From positions 15,575,501 to 15,639,500 of the forward strand of contig CM050656.1 of NCBI GenBank assembly GCA_027574665.1: a stretch of 64,000 bases of DNA. The letters are read 5' to 3'. The stretch's first letter is position 1. Every line of letters begins with the position of its first letter. This document shows, in pieces, positions 1 to 13,300 of the stretch. Under the pieces are notes generated by a model. The model was not told the DNA's origin and made no database searches. It was given only the letters and a program-made list of their open reading frames with translations. A program made the position numbers and the translations under genes. Origin of the DNA: Rhynochetos jubatus. Lineage: Eukaryota > Chordata > Aves > Eurypygiformes > Rhynochetidae.

Positions 1-1285
1 AGTCAGAAGAGTTGTTATTCCCGAGTTTGCTCAGCAAGAGGCACAGTATGTCCTGACCAGCTTTGTGCTGGTTTGATTAGTATATAAAAAGGAAAGTGAT
101 TTATATCAGAGTTCTTCAAACGTGCTTGCTCTACCTTTTATGAGGTAGCATGAATTATTCTTATACCTGATGGCAATGTACAGCTGTGGAAAGCTGTTGA
201 TTCAAGATAGATTATTGTAGCTTGGGATGTGGTATTCAGGGAGTGTGGGAAGTAGTAGGGCAATAGAGAAGTTGATGTACAGCTGGAGTCAAAGGCTAGA
301 CTATTACTTAAGTTCAGACTTCTGTTATTCAGTTTGCTGGCAAACAGAACTAACCCCAGAGAAGATCAGCCAAGCTCTTTTTCTTTTAGTCACCAAACTC
401 CCTGACCTTCTCTTTTTTTCTTTCCACTTCCTTCTGACTATTTTTTTCTGTATTACATTTTGACCATGTCTTCAGAGTTAGGTGGTTGGTTTCCTATGTT
501 TAACTTCCAAGCTTTTTTTTTTTTCCCCTGGAAAAATGAATGGTAAATGATTATTATTATTAAAAAACCCTTCTAAATTCAGTAGACCCTCATGGTTAGA
601 GGCATTGTAATAAAGTTCTTTGTATCAAAATGCATTGCTTTCTATTGTGGCAGTATTTAGTCTCCTCTAAAATTTATAATTAATTTTCTTGCAGTTCTTC
701 TTAACTGCTTTTCTTATTTCCTCAGACAGTCATTCATTACCTCTTCCCGTAACCTGAGAAAGCTTAGAGTCCACCAATTTTTCCTAAAATAATTCAAATG
801 CTAATGCTCTTTGTCTGCAATAACTCTTCCAACCAAAATCATAACTTCCTTGAATCAAAAATGTAAAACTATTCAGCAATATGTGTATCTGTAACGATGG
901 AAGGAATTTCTCATTTGTGTTATTGTACATTAGTCAAAATTACACATTTTTTCATTTTGTATCCTCTCTGCATTTTGCTTTTGATTTTATTGAATAATAG
1001 TATCGTATCAGTATATATTTGGGACAGATACATCTACCAGTGGAAACAAGTGAAATCTGAGATAAGATTGATCTCCAAATTTAAAACTGTAAAGCCTGAC
1101 CTGCAACATTGTCTTGAAGCCTTATTTATGGACTTTGACTGATCTAGTATTACTTAACTTTGTTGTGTTATGGATTGGACTGCCCAAGTGTGAAGTGAGT
1201 TAGCACGGCATATAGTACTTTAGTATGAACTTGAAAATTAAATGTAATTTTAAATTAATTAGCTTGCTTTCTTTTCCCATTACAG
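1..1285 (+). other. ADGRL2: ADGRL2 intron (3' part, window starts inside it)
   Basis: This AT-rich stretch has no open frame that resembles a latrophilin exon. It ends in a pyrimidine-rich tract and a TTACAG acceptor directly before the lectin-domain exon at 1286. The first coding exons, including the signal peptide, must lie to the left of the window. Confidence 0.85.
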
Positions 1286-1395
1286 GTGCAACAACCGAAC
1301 ACAGTGTATAGTAGTTACTGGGTCAGATGTGTTTCCTGATCCTTGTCCTGGAACATACAAATATCTAGAAGTTCAGTATGAATGTGTTCCTTACA
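1286..1395 (+). CDS. ADGRL2: ADGRL2 exon: end of the lectin (RBL/SUEL) domain
   Basis: The exon is 110 nt, with one leading base that completes an Arg codon and one trailing base. It translates to [20 protein letters not shown] followed by [16 protein letters not shown], the conserved end of the rhamnose-binding lectin domain that latrophilins use for teneurin and FLRT contacts. Four cysteines and the PGTYKYL motif are present. Acceptor TTACAG and donor GTAAGT are both strong. The next coding piece is either the 15-nt microexon or the olfactomedin exon; both fit the phase. Confidence 0.96.
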
Positions 1396-4300
1396 GTAAG
1401 TATAATCTTTTTATTCTTGCTCACTTCCTTTGGCCCTCACAATTAAAGCTGGAGTGCTGTTACATGGAAAAGAAGCATATGTTTATGGCCCACGGACCCA
1501 TTATGCATGCAGAGCACTTGCAGACTAGGGCCTCCAATTAGCTTCACGAAGTGTGGAAGGAAGCCATGGTGTGGTGCTGGCCAAGTGTCTGTCTGTGTTC
1601 TTAAGTGTTTGGCTTTTAAGGCTACTGTTTTTCCAGAAAACAAACTCGAATTAGCTATTCAATAGGCCAGATAGAAATTTGTACTTTTGCCCGCTACCAG
1701 TTGCTGACAAATTGGCTTGGCTCACAGACTTCTAAAGCAGGAATTGACTTCCAATTTTAATCATGATCTACTTGAAAGGCTGCTTGCTGTTGTGGTGACT
1801 TTGGGTGCACAGCAGCACCCAACACTGACCCTCTGAGGCAAATGCCCCATTTGGGGGACATTGTAAAAGGACTTTGTGCTTCAGGGGTACATTATAAGTG
1901 AATGCAGACTCAAGAGTGAATAATTCCTCAGTAGGTTACTCAAACCTGGTTCTTAAAAACAACAGGGAAAAGAGTGAGAAAAAAAATGTTCACTTTCAGT
2001 GTGAAAATATGAATTGTGCCTTGAATCAGCTGCCAAACCAGATTTTTTTACTGAAAACAAAGTAAATACTGAAATCATATTGAGATAGAAAAATTTGAAC
2101 TTACGGCTACTTCAGCAGTTTTGTACAGTATTCTTTCTAATGCCAGAATTCACTAGCTGTAGACATACTTCTTATTTCCTTACAATAATTAATTCTTTGT
2201 TTCATTGGCATGTATGCATGTTTATAAATGTTCTGCGGATTCGACACTTTTAACTGGTTTTGCTTTCTTGTAAGGTCATTCTTTGCAGTGACATCTCCCT
2301 CGTCCTGTAACTCAACAGAGAAATAGCCGTGTTTGCAATGGAATTTGAGCAGTGCACTGACCATTCCTTGAAGTTACTATTAGTGTGAATTTCTTGATCT
2401 TAACCAAAGTCACATTTTCTGTTGGTACAGGAAACTGGCCAAGTCTGAGATGCAAAAACTCTGTGGTGAAAGTAGATATCCAAAAAGGAAGGAAATGAGT
2501 TCTGGCATAAGCAAAGCTATGTCAAAACTGTCCATACAGTTTCCTGCACAATTTTAAAATTCAGACTTGTTAAACCAAAATACTACTATGTACTGCTTCA
2601 CCGCATTGAACTTTCACTGTTGTTAAAGGCCAAACACAGATCATCTGTTTTTTCTTCATTTCTGCTGTGTCATTGTTAAATGGTTGCTTGCTGATTTTTT
2701 TTCTGTACCATTTGTAGGATTGGAAGCCTACTGCATACAGTGATCCCTAGTACCATTCCTCCTGTGTATAGTATCGGTGGCTTGTTGTAACCGTTCTTCT
2801 CGTGCCACTTTTGAGGAGTGATGTCTTACCCTAATCTAACCAAAGTTTTGTTCCACAAAGATCACTTTTACTTTACCGCAATTTTCATTCCCAAATTCTC
2901 AGAAAGAGGGCAGTGCATCTGATTCCAAACCGTGAGGTCAGTCAAATGACAAGAGGTTACGTTTCCAGTTCCAGTAGGCTAGTTCATAGAGAATAAGTGT
3001 AACACAAATAATATTCAAACATAATTTTTTGTGCTGTTTTAGGAAGAGAAGTGTGGATATGTTCTACTGATTGGGTATTGCTATCTACAGGAATCTTTTC
3101 TTTTCCAGTTTTCAGAAGTATAATGCCACAGCGCGACCTACCCTGTACTCTAACCTGTAGTTATTCTGTTTTTAAAATGTTTATTTTTGTTTATTGTCAA
3201 TTGCATTGCCCTACCCCTTGTATTATGTAATTCTGTATCTATCATAGCTCAGGATACTGATTCTGGATACTTCTTGTCTTTCAAAGTTTGTAAGCTTTTG
3301 AGTTTGTTATCTGCAGCATGTACAGTGATGACACTGCCCAATTCCAGAGCTGTAGGAGGCATCACCTGTCATTACCAGCACTCATCAAAAACGTTACCAG
3401 TTACTAAAATCAGTTTTAAAGTTTGATTTCAAACCACATTGTGCTTCCGTAGCTGTTTTGATTGTTGACCATCTTTCTTCCCTGTCCCACAAAGCCTATC
3501 CTGGTATTTTTCTAAGTCTCTTTTTTCGACGCCTGATCAACTCCAGTTATCAAGTCTTAAGTTTTTTTCTCCCTTGTTCCAGTGCTCCATATCTAAACGT
3601 GTGGAATGACTGAAATCATTAGGTTTGCAAATAGCAGCAGTACCAGCGTAAGAGACTTGCTAGGAAGGTGGGATAGGCTTTTGTGGGTCTAGGAAGGGAG
3701 GTGTTAGTGATCACAGCACTGAACCAAAGTTCAGTTGTGGGTCTCACTTTTTCTGAACTTCATTTTCATTTACTGCAAGAATGCAAAATTTGCTATGTCT
3801 CACTGTGACACCTTTCAGTCCATGAGAGACTACAAATAGCAATCATACCAGGTTTTATGGTAAAAGTTGACAGTTCTTACACACTGGAGTTGGTGTCATC
3901 CTTGTACAAAATGCAGTTTATGAGCTCCTCTGTGTCTCGTTGGCCTCCAGAAATACATATTGATTTTTTTCTTCACTGATCATACATATTGATTGAGCGT
4001 TCTCTGGATTCTGTATTCATCACCCTCAGAAGAAAGTACTTAATGAAAAGCTTCCTTTTTGCATCTCAAAGTGTAGACCTGATGCTGATGTTTTTCTAAT
4101 CCTCTTTAGTAAAAGAAAAAAAAAATTATTGAGCTACTCAGTTGGATCTCCAGCAAATGTAAAATTCTAGACAAATTTGATAGTCATTGCTTTGTCCTAA
4201 AATAAAAATGTTATTGATTAAATTACAAAGAAATTGAGAGTACCATACTTGACATTTCTCTCAATTATGCTTCACGATGTATGTTGACACTTTGACTGAA

Positions 4301-7300
4301 TAACAGAAGTCAGCCCTTTTATAAAGAAGAACATCAAAAGTACCATTTTGTACATCTGTGCATTTTTATTTTAAGCCTTCTGTGGACTCAAGAATTCAAT
4401 AGAAAATGTTTTAAAGTGTTTTATTCTCTCTCTGTCTGTATTGATTGGACTTTGCAGCATTTGTTTATTTCAATAAGCCCATCTGTCCCTGAAAAATGTA
4501 CAGCTGTACACCAATGCCGTCAGAGCAGTCATGCCAGTAATGATTTTAGTTATCCCTATCTTTTCCCCCCTCTCCTATTACTAATTCTAAGTAGATACAA
4601 TATCAGTATTGCTTTTTGGCGAGGAATAAACTCATGCATATAAGTTCACAAAATCATCTGAAAGTCACTAACACTGATTGTGAAACCAAGGAATTCACCT
4701 CAGAATACATCTTCTGTTTACTCAGATAACTCAAGAATTACAAATTACCAAAAAGCAAATATTTTACCTAAAGCTGTATGGATGAACAACAGCTAGGAAA
4801 ACTACTGCTCGTTTTGAGAATATTAACTCCCTCCCAGTCCCACATAAAGTTTTGGAATTGTTCCCTGAAGAAATGCAGGATCAGCTCAGCCAATACCATT
4901 CTCTGAAAACAGTCAAATGTAATTTTGTTAAATGGAACTGAAAATCCAAAACTTTATATGAAAAATACAAATACACTCTTCAGGATAGTACTGTAACACT
5001 GGAAATGTAATAGCTGTGCAAAAAGTTTTGATACACTTCCTTGGTATCCGCAGCTACTGTTACACAGATTGGTACATCTCACATTTTCCAGGTCATTTTA
5101 TGAAACTGAGGGAGCATACTTCGAAGGCTACTGAGTATATGAAATTTACTTTATTGCAAATAATTGTTGGAAAACTATTTACTAGCTGGACTTCAGCTGT
5201 ATGTCTTCCAGTATTATGTTCCTTAAAACTTCCTTCGGGAAAAATTGCTACAGTAATATAACTTTGTTAATCGGGATTGGTTTATATTTTCCATGTATGG
5301 TGGTGGGATGGATATTTGTTTTAAACACTTCATATGACTGTCCTTGCATACTAGCTTGCTGTTTCGGGCTTAATCGATGATGCTGGAGAATGTCTGAATG
5401 ATCTAAATGTTAATTTTTTCTTCTTTTTTCCTCTTGCTTACTGTGCTTTTGCTTCTTTTTTTCTAGATGTTTTTGCTTATTCCTTCTAGTCTGATTTTGC
5501 AGTTAATAGACTGAGAAGTGGCAAAAGTTCTCAAGATTAACATTCAGAAAAAATAAAATAGAGCATTAAGAAAGCTAAAGGCTGCAAGCTGCTTTCTTTA
5601 CATGAAAGAAAAGCAGAGGGATGTCTGGGGCAAAGATGGGGGAAGGTTTAATAAGCACACATACAAACCTATATAATTAATATACTGCTTTTGGGATTCA
5701 TAATTATCTAATTAATATAATATGTATATGTGCCCTCGCACATATATGAGATAAATTAATGTGTCACTTAAAAACCAACTTGATAGCATTATGCATTGAG
5801 AAGAAGAAGAGTATGTATAGCATGCATTAGTAAAGTAATTCATTTATTCAGGTTCACTAAGTGAAACTACATGCCAACATATCTGTATTGCCTCCTTAAT
5901 CTAATAAAATGATTGATCCGTGTTCACTTGTGTAACTGTAGGATCTCTCTCCTGCTAGGTTTTCCTGTTGTCTGTTTCTCTTTATCCAATATAGTGCAGT
6001 TCTTATTCTCCCTATATTTAGCGTCTGTTACTAATTTAATCTTTAGATTAATAGTCAATTTATGTTAATCTTCTTTCTTTTTTCCTTGCACTTTTTTATT
6101 TTTCTTCCGATGCTTAAAATAGAAGTGGAGCAAAAAGGTAAATAACGTATACAGTCCAAACCCCAGCTCCTTGTTATGTGCCTTATGGATGTTAACCTCT
6201 TCCCTTCCCCTCCCCACAACACTCTTATATTATGATAATCAGCAGGATCTCATAAGTACACCTCATAAAGAAGTCGACTGTTTGCAATAAAGTGACTTGG
6301 CTGCTTAAAGTAGGTGGCGGGGTATAGTGTCTGAAATACTTGGGCTGGAGGGAAGAATCCCTTGCTTTTTTCTCTCCCTTTCTCTTTGTCTTTCTTTCCC
6401 TCTCTTTCTCTCACCCTTGGGTAAATTCTTGTTAATCAAGTGTCATCTTGCCTGGCTTCCAGAACCCTCTCCATAGCATGCCATGGTTACAGGGTTTCCT
6501 GGTCTGTTTCATTCATTGCTTTGGTTGTGTTTTGTTTTCTCTGCTCCTAATTGCTTTCTCTATATACCTGATGATTTGTTTTGTTCCTTTATTTTTAATC
6601 GAGGCACCTCCTTTTTCAGCCTCACCACTTCTTAAAGTTCTAAACAAGTTGATGTGATTCTTTTTTGGACTGAAATGACCTAGCACACTGCTGCACACCA
6701 GTTAAAAGCTCTGGAGCGTTAATGCGTACTCACTAAAAGTCTAAGATGAAAATGCAAGAGTAGCTCTACATTTTCAGCTGTCTGTGTATGCCATTGAGCC
6801 TTGGTCTGTACTAGTGAAAACAGTTCCCATCCACTTTCCATACTGGTACAGCAAGAACATGGTAACTTTAAGAAAAGTGGATGATAAAGGGTGATAATTG
6901 CATTACTTATAGCATAAGGTATAATCTAGTGCCAATTAAATTGATTTTTTTTCTTCCTGACACAGTCATTATGATTTACCTACCTTTTTTTTTCCTTTTT
7001 TTTTTTTTTAATTTTTATTTTTTATTATGAGACAGTCTTAATTTGACGTAATTCTTGTCTTACTTCTCTCTGTGACTGTTAGTTTTTGTTTGCCCGGGGA
7101 CGTTGAAAGCAATTGTGGACTCGCCGTATTTATATGAAGCTGAACAAAAAGCAGGTGCTTGGTGCAAAGATCCTCTCCAGGCTGCAGATAAAATATACTT
7201 CATGCCATGGACTCCATATCGCACCGATACTTTGATAGAATATGCTTCTCTGGAGGACTTCCAAAACGGACGCCAGCAGACGACGTACAAACTCCCAAAT

Positions 7301-10300
7301 CGAGTGGATGGTACTGGATTTGTGGTGTATGATGGCGCTGTTTTTTTTAACAAGGAAAGAACTAGGAACATAGTAAAATTTGACTTGAGGACTAGAATTA
7401 AGAGTGGAGAGGCCATAATCAATTATGCTAATTACCACGACACCTCTCCATACCGATGGGGGGGAAAGACTGATATTGACTTGGCAGTTGATGAAAATGG
7501 CTTATGGGTGATTTATGCTACGGAGCAAAACAATGGGATGATAGTAATTAGCCAGCTGAACCCCTACACCCTGCGTTTCGAAGCCACCTGGGAAACAACA
7601 TACGACAAACGGGCAGCATCTAATGCTTTCATGATATGTGGTGTCCTGTACGTAGTGCGCTCGGTGTATCAGGACAATGAGAGTGAGACCGGCAAGAACA
7701 CCATCGATTACATCTACAACACCAGGTTAAGCAGAGGAGAGCACGTGGACATTCCTTTCCCCAACCAGTACCAGTACATCGCCGCAGTGGATTACAACCC
7801 CAGAGACAACCAGCTGTATGTATGGAATAACAACTTCATTCTGCGATACTCTTTGGAGTTTGGCCCACCTGATCCTGCCCAAGGTAAGAATTTGGGTTTT
7901 CTCATTTTTAATCTCTTCGTACTTCCATTGTGATAACTGCATTACGGTATCTTTGGTCTTAGCTCTTGGCAGAAAGGCAAGGAGGAGTTGTTTGCCTGTG
8001 CTGGGGTGAGCAGTAAAGCGTTACACTGGTGCAAGGCAAATTTGTAGCACCTGTGGAGAGAGATAGAATTACTTTATTTGGTTTACAGGCTTGTACTTTG
8101 GGGTTTTTTTTTATACAATTGTTTAGCTTTTGTTTGAGACTGAGTTGGGGAATTGTTTATTTACTTTATACCATTGATCAGTCTGACTTTCTGTAGCTAA
8201 AGAAAGTTTGAGTTCATTCACACTGAGCCAGAACTCTGTTCCCGTCCATTCAGTCTTACCTGACTTCTGAATTGATTACAGCGTACATGCAGACCTCTTA
8301 ACTTCTTGGCGCCAGCAGCTGAGAGTGGTGTGTGCTGGGAGGTCCCAGAGGAGATATACGGGGTTAATGTGCAATTCCAAGCATAAATATTTTTCCACAG
8401 CCCTATTTTCACAGTTTCTAATGCTGGGTTAGACAAGATTATCTGACCTCTTTTTAGGAGGTTCCTCAGTAAGTCCATTACAATAGCAATTCAGCTTACT
8501 TGAAGTTAGAACAACTGCCTAAAAGGAAAAACACTAACTGCCAAAAGAGGAAAGAAAACCAGAGGTATTTAGGTCTCAGAAATCCCTAAAAATGACATGG
8601 ACAGGCACAGCCACATATTAACATCTGCAGGAAAGAGCAAGTACCAAGAGAAATGCTCTGTGGCAGAAGATGCATGCAGCAAGGAACAGAAAGTTGATAA
8701 GCTGCTTTAGCAATGAAGGTAATGTTTCACTTCTCTCATCTAACTGGTATGCATGCTTAGCAGCTGTATTTTCTACTTCAGAAAAGTGGTAATAATGGCT
8801 TCTGCACGTGAAAAATAGCTATCCTGCTTCAGCAAAGCTGATGCATGCATAGCACTGCAAACCACGTAGCGTGCACACAACTGTATCAACATACATACAG
8901 CTTTTCCTAGGTACAAAAGTATGTAAGACGCAGCAGAACAAGGCAGTTTAAAACCAATACGTTAGGGATCTCCAGAGCCAAGTGAAGATCTGTCCAATCT
9001 GTCTCTTGAAAACCTCCCTGGCAATACATGGCCAGGCTCAGACAGGTTCCAGGTGTTTGGGGACTGAGCTCCGGCTGCGAGGGCAGCAGTCTTGGGAAGC
9101 TTTGCTCTCTGTACGTCAAGCTACTCCGTTCCTCAGGGAGGCTTTGGGGCTGCTCTTAGCAGAGACATACCCACCTGTGTAATTAGAAAAAATTTATAGC
9201 TTTCATTTTCATACATTCTCATGCATGTCACTTTTCATTCAGTTTAACTGAGATAACGATGCATTTTAAATTCTCCAAAGCTTTAACAGTAAGAGGAGAA
9301 AATGGAGGTGCAGGCTCTAAGTAGCTTTCGCAGTTTAGGCAGCTGCCATAAATGTGGCAAAAGCTAATCTTTACATCATTGCATTGAGGGAAGAGTGTTA
9401 AGGAAGAGCAGGGAGAGGAGAAAAGGCTTCGCAGAATCCTTCCTTTGCTTTAGTAAACCATCAAAGATCTCCAGTAAGACATTCCCTAATTTTTTTTATT
9501 GAGTCTCCAAGATCCTACGTTACAATACACATACTGGCCACATCCCATCTAATATCAGAAAGAGATTTGGGCATCCACCAGCACCCCTTCATGTTCCTGT
9601 TTCCTTGCTGGCGTGCAAGGCAGGGCAAAAAATGGTTTATTCCAACCAGACCCAGATGAGAAGGGGTCCAGGGCACACTGAAGGGTGCTTGTCTCTCATC
9701 CGAGCTCTTGCCCATTCACTCATGAAGACAGAGAAGGAATATTTTTTGAGTGATTTATGAGTTTGAGTTTTAAATGCATTATGACATCAGTAAATATATT
9801 AGATTATGGCATTTTTGGAATACAGAAACTATATAAAGATACTAAATTTATTTCAATACATGATGCATATATTCACAAATGGTATTTTTCCTTATATAAA
9901 GTCAACACCCAGTATTTTAGTTTTGTATGATTCTGAACATACCAGACCTAAGAATATGTTTCAGTTCATTTGCTCTTTTGCCTAAGCCAATTGCCTGTAG
10001 TTAAAGATTACTAAATTAAAGGAAAAATTATCAGATATGATTGTCCTTGAGATGTAGTGCTATAAAACCAAGGAGAGGTTCTGTACAGTTTCTAACTCTG
10101 TATTTTTGTTTGTGTTATATTCTCAGTTCCTCTTTGTTTCAGCATAAGGTCTGTATAAAGTGAAGATCAATCCTTCTATTGTTACACAGTTAAAGGATCT
10201 GTATGTTATGCACATTTGAATTTCTTTATCTGATACAAAATTAGACCAGATTTTCAGCAAATTTGATGGAGGGCATTTTTGTGTTTCTTTTGGTCTTTGT

Positions 10301-13300
10301 TTGGTTGAGGTTTGTTTGTTTAGTTTTTTTGTTTGCTTATTTGTTTGTTTTTTGTGGCTGACTCAGATTTCTTAATCATCTACTCAAAAAACACAGGTGT
10401 TAGAATAACATTGTTTAAGTCACCTAACACAAGAAACTTGTTTCAGTGTCTTATGGCAATGGTACTTTAATACCAAGTATTTAATGGTGTCACAAAGTCA
10501 GTGCCTCAAAATTGGAAGTCATGGCCTTTTCTGCTCAAATGGTTAAGTTGGGAACATTGTGGGAAATCTGTATTCCCTCTGTTGCCGTGGGAACAGTAAT
10601 GACATATAGACACACACTGATCTTTCCCCCCCCATCTATCTGTCTTGGCTATGAGTTCTTGTCTGTATCGTAACTTCTAACTACCGAGTTCTTCAAAAAC
10701 AAGACTTTCTTCCTAGATGAAGGATGAATTTGTCACATTTGAGTCACATTTTTGGGGTTAAGGGTTTACCTTTGCTCCTTGGGCCAAAATCTTGGACTGG
10801 TTCATGACCCCAAACCTGACTCTTTTCTCTTTGTTGTTTCTTTCATTTTTAAATCTGCCTATTGAAACCTCTGAAATACCACTCTAATTAATGTTGATAC
10901 TGCGCTTGCTGCAAACCTACACCATTTTCTCTTCGTGTAACTATATTACGTGTTCCCTATGTCCTTACTTTCTTAGTCTTTAGGGGAACTCTTCACATTT
11001 CTAAAATTGCAGATGCTGCAGCCAGGCTACCATTTTACCCAGGTCTGCTGCCCTTAGAACTCCCCCCTTAATGTCACTCTTCATGTGTTGTTTTTTCTTC
11101 TCCCTTCTCATGGGAATTTTAGTACATAGATGTAGAAATGGCTTTCAGAGCTACAGCTGACAAGTACCACTCAGATATTGCAGAAGAGCATATTTTCTAA
11201 GGTTATGTGTACAAATTAAATTTAAAAATCAAAACCTTAATTTATAAATAAAATAATGTATGTTGGTCCCTGCAAAAAACAACTATGAAAAATTCAAAAC
11301 AAGGAGTTTTTATATCCTTGATAAATTTAGTGGATATGTCCTATTACATTCTTTCTTGAGGAGGTATCCAAGGGACCAAATGAATCCTCATTGAAATAAC
11401 AATTTTAAAATTAATTTTAAGTTAAAAGATCAGGAAGAATGAAGAGAATTTTCCCCCTAAAAAAGTGAACATGAGCATTACATTGTAAGGTTTCCTTGGT
11501 AACAAAAAGAAGATAAATTCTTTTGTTCTGTGTTAGTGCACTGGGGAGAGATTTCATCTACACTCATCCCAATTTGCACTAACTGTGCAAACTGTTCAAA
11601 CTGAAGTTGGCTCCCCTTTTGTACCATGATACCCATCATTAAGTTTTATTGGATCACTGCAGGAAAATACGGATGTTGTGAGTGTGGACAGAACAGAAAC
11701 TCAGAGAGTACTGTCACCAAGGGCTTGAAATAATGGGAAACTAGTGCAACTAAATCTTGATAACGTCAAGAATCTATGATGAAGTCATGCAGCAAATTAA
11801 GTAAATTAGATCTTTACTATTATATTCAATCTGATACGCTACAGATTGATGCAAGAGTGGTTGTATAAGTAAGGATAACACAATGGGGACCAGATAGCAC
11901 ATTTTTTGATCATAGGTATTTTGCTGATTTTGTGACATCTCAATTATCATTTTCAGAACATAAATTTATAAATGGCTGTGTAAACATTTTGCTTTCAACT
12001 AAATGGGATTTGGCAGGGTTGGTAGAGTACTGGCCAGCATAATAGCTGGAACCTATAGGTAATTAAGTAAGTCTTAGTGACTTCCCTGCTATTCACTCAA
12101 ACACAAAAACCAGGCACATAGTGGTCATAAGCAGAGGACAGGGAAATCTGGATTTGCACTGTTGCTACCACAGCCCAGTGTATGACAGCCTCTGAAAATG
12201 AGGTCAGGTACATAGATTTTCATGTGTCCAAATACATTGAAATATCTGACCTATAAAAACACATGTTTAACTGAAAAATCCATGCAGCTGATTTCTAAAA
12301 TTACCTAGATGCCAGAGATGAAAATGGAACCATTGAGATTTTCAGAAGGTGTGCATCATGTGGGCATTCCAACAACATTTTAAGTCTAAGTTCACAGTTA
12401 TATTTTGAGTAGGGATATTTTTGTTTGGGGCTTTTTTAAACATATTTTCTCCCTGTTTAGAATAGAAACCTGTTGACAAAGATTCATAGAATCCTAGAAT
12501 GGTTTGGGTTGGAAGGGACCTTAAAGATCATCTAGTTCCAACCCCCTGCCATAGGCAGGGACACCTGTCACTAGACCAGGTTGTTCAAAACCTCACCCAG
12601 CTTGGCCTCGAACACTTCCGGGGATGGGGCATCCACAGCTTCTCTGGGCAACCTGTTCCAGTGCCTCACCACCCTCTCCATGAAGAATTTCTTCTAGAAC
12701 ACTAGATAGCTTCTATCACAGAGTTGGGGTCAACAGCTCGATGTCCAAGTGGAGATGATTGGAATTCCTCAAGGTTTGATATTGGGTCCAGCGCTACTCA
12801 ACATCTTTGTAGGCAACATGGACAGTGGGATCAAGTTCACCCTCAGCAAGTTTGCTGACGACACCAAGGTGTTTGTTGCAGTTGACATGCTGGATGGAAG
12901 GGATGCCATCTAGAGGGACCTGGACAGGCTGGAGAGGTGGGTCTGTGCCAACCTCATGGAGTTCAACAAAGCCAAGTGCACCGTCCTGCATATGGGTCAG
13001 GGCAATCCCAAGCACAAGTACAGGCTGGGCAGAGAATGGATTAAGAGCAGCCCTGAGGAGAAGGACTTGGGGGGGTATTGATGGATGAAAAGCTGGATAT
13101 GAGCTGGCAGTGTGCGCTGGCAGCCCAGAAAGCCAACCGTATCCTGGGCTGTATCAGGAAGAGCGTGGCCAGCAGGTCGAGGGAGGGGATTCTCTCCTTC
13201 TGCTCTCTTGAGACCGGAGCTACAGTTCTGCATCCAGCTCTAGTGCTCGCAACATAAGAAGGATATCGACCAGTTGGAGCAAGTGCAGAGGAGGCCACGA

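Noticed and set aside
7060..7438. Minus-strand frames opposite the olfactomedin exon.
   Set aside because: Shadows of a strongly coding plus-strand exon.
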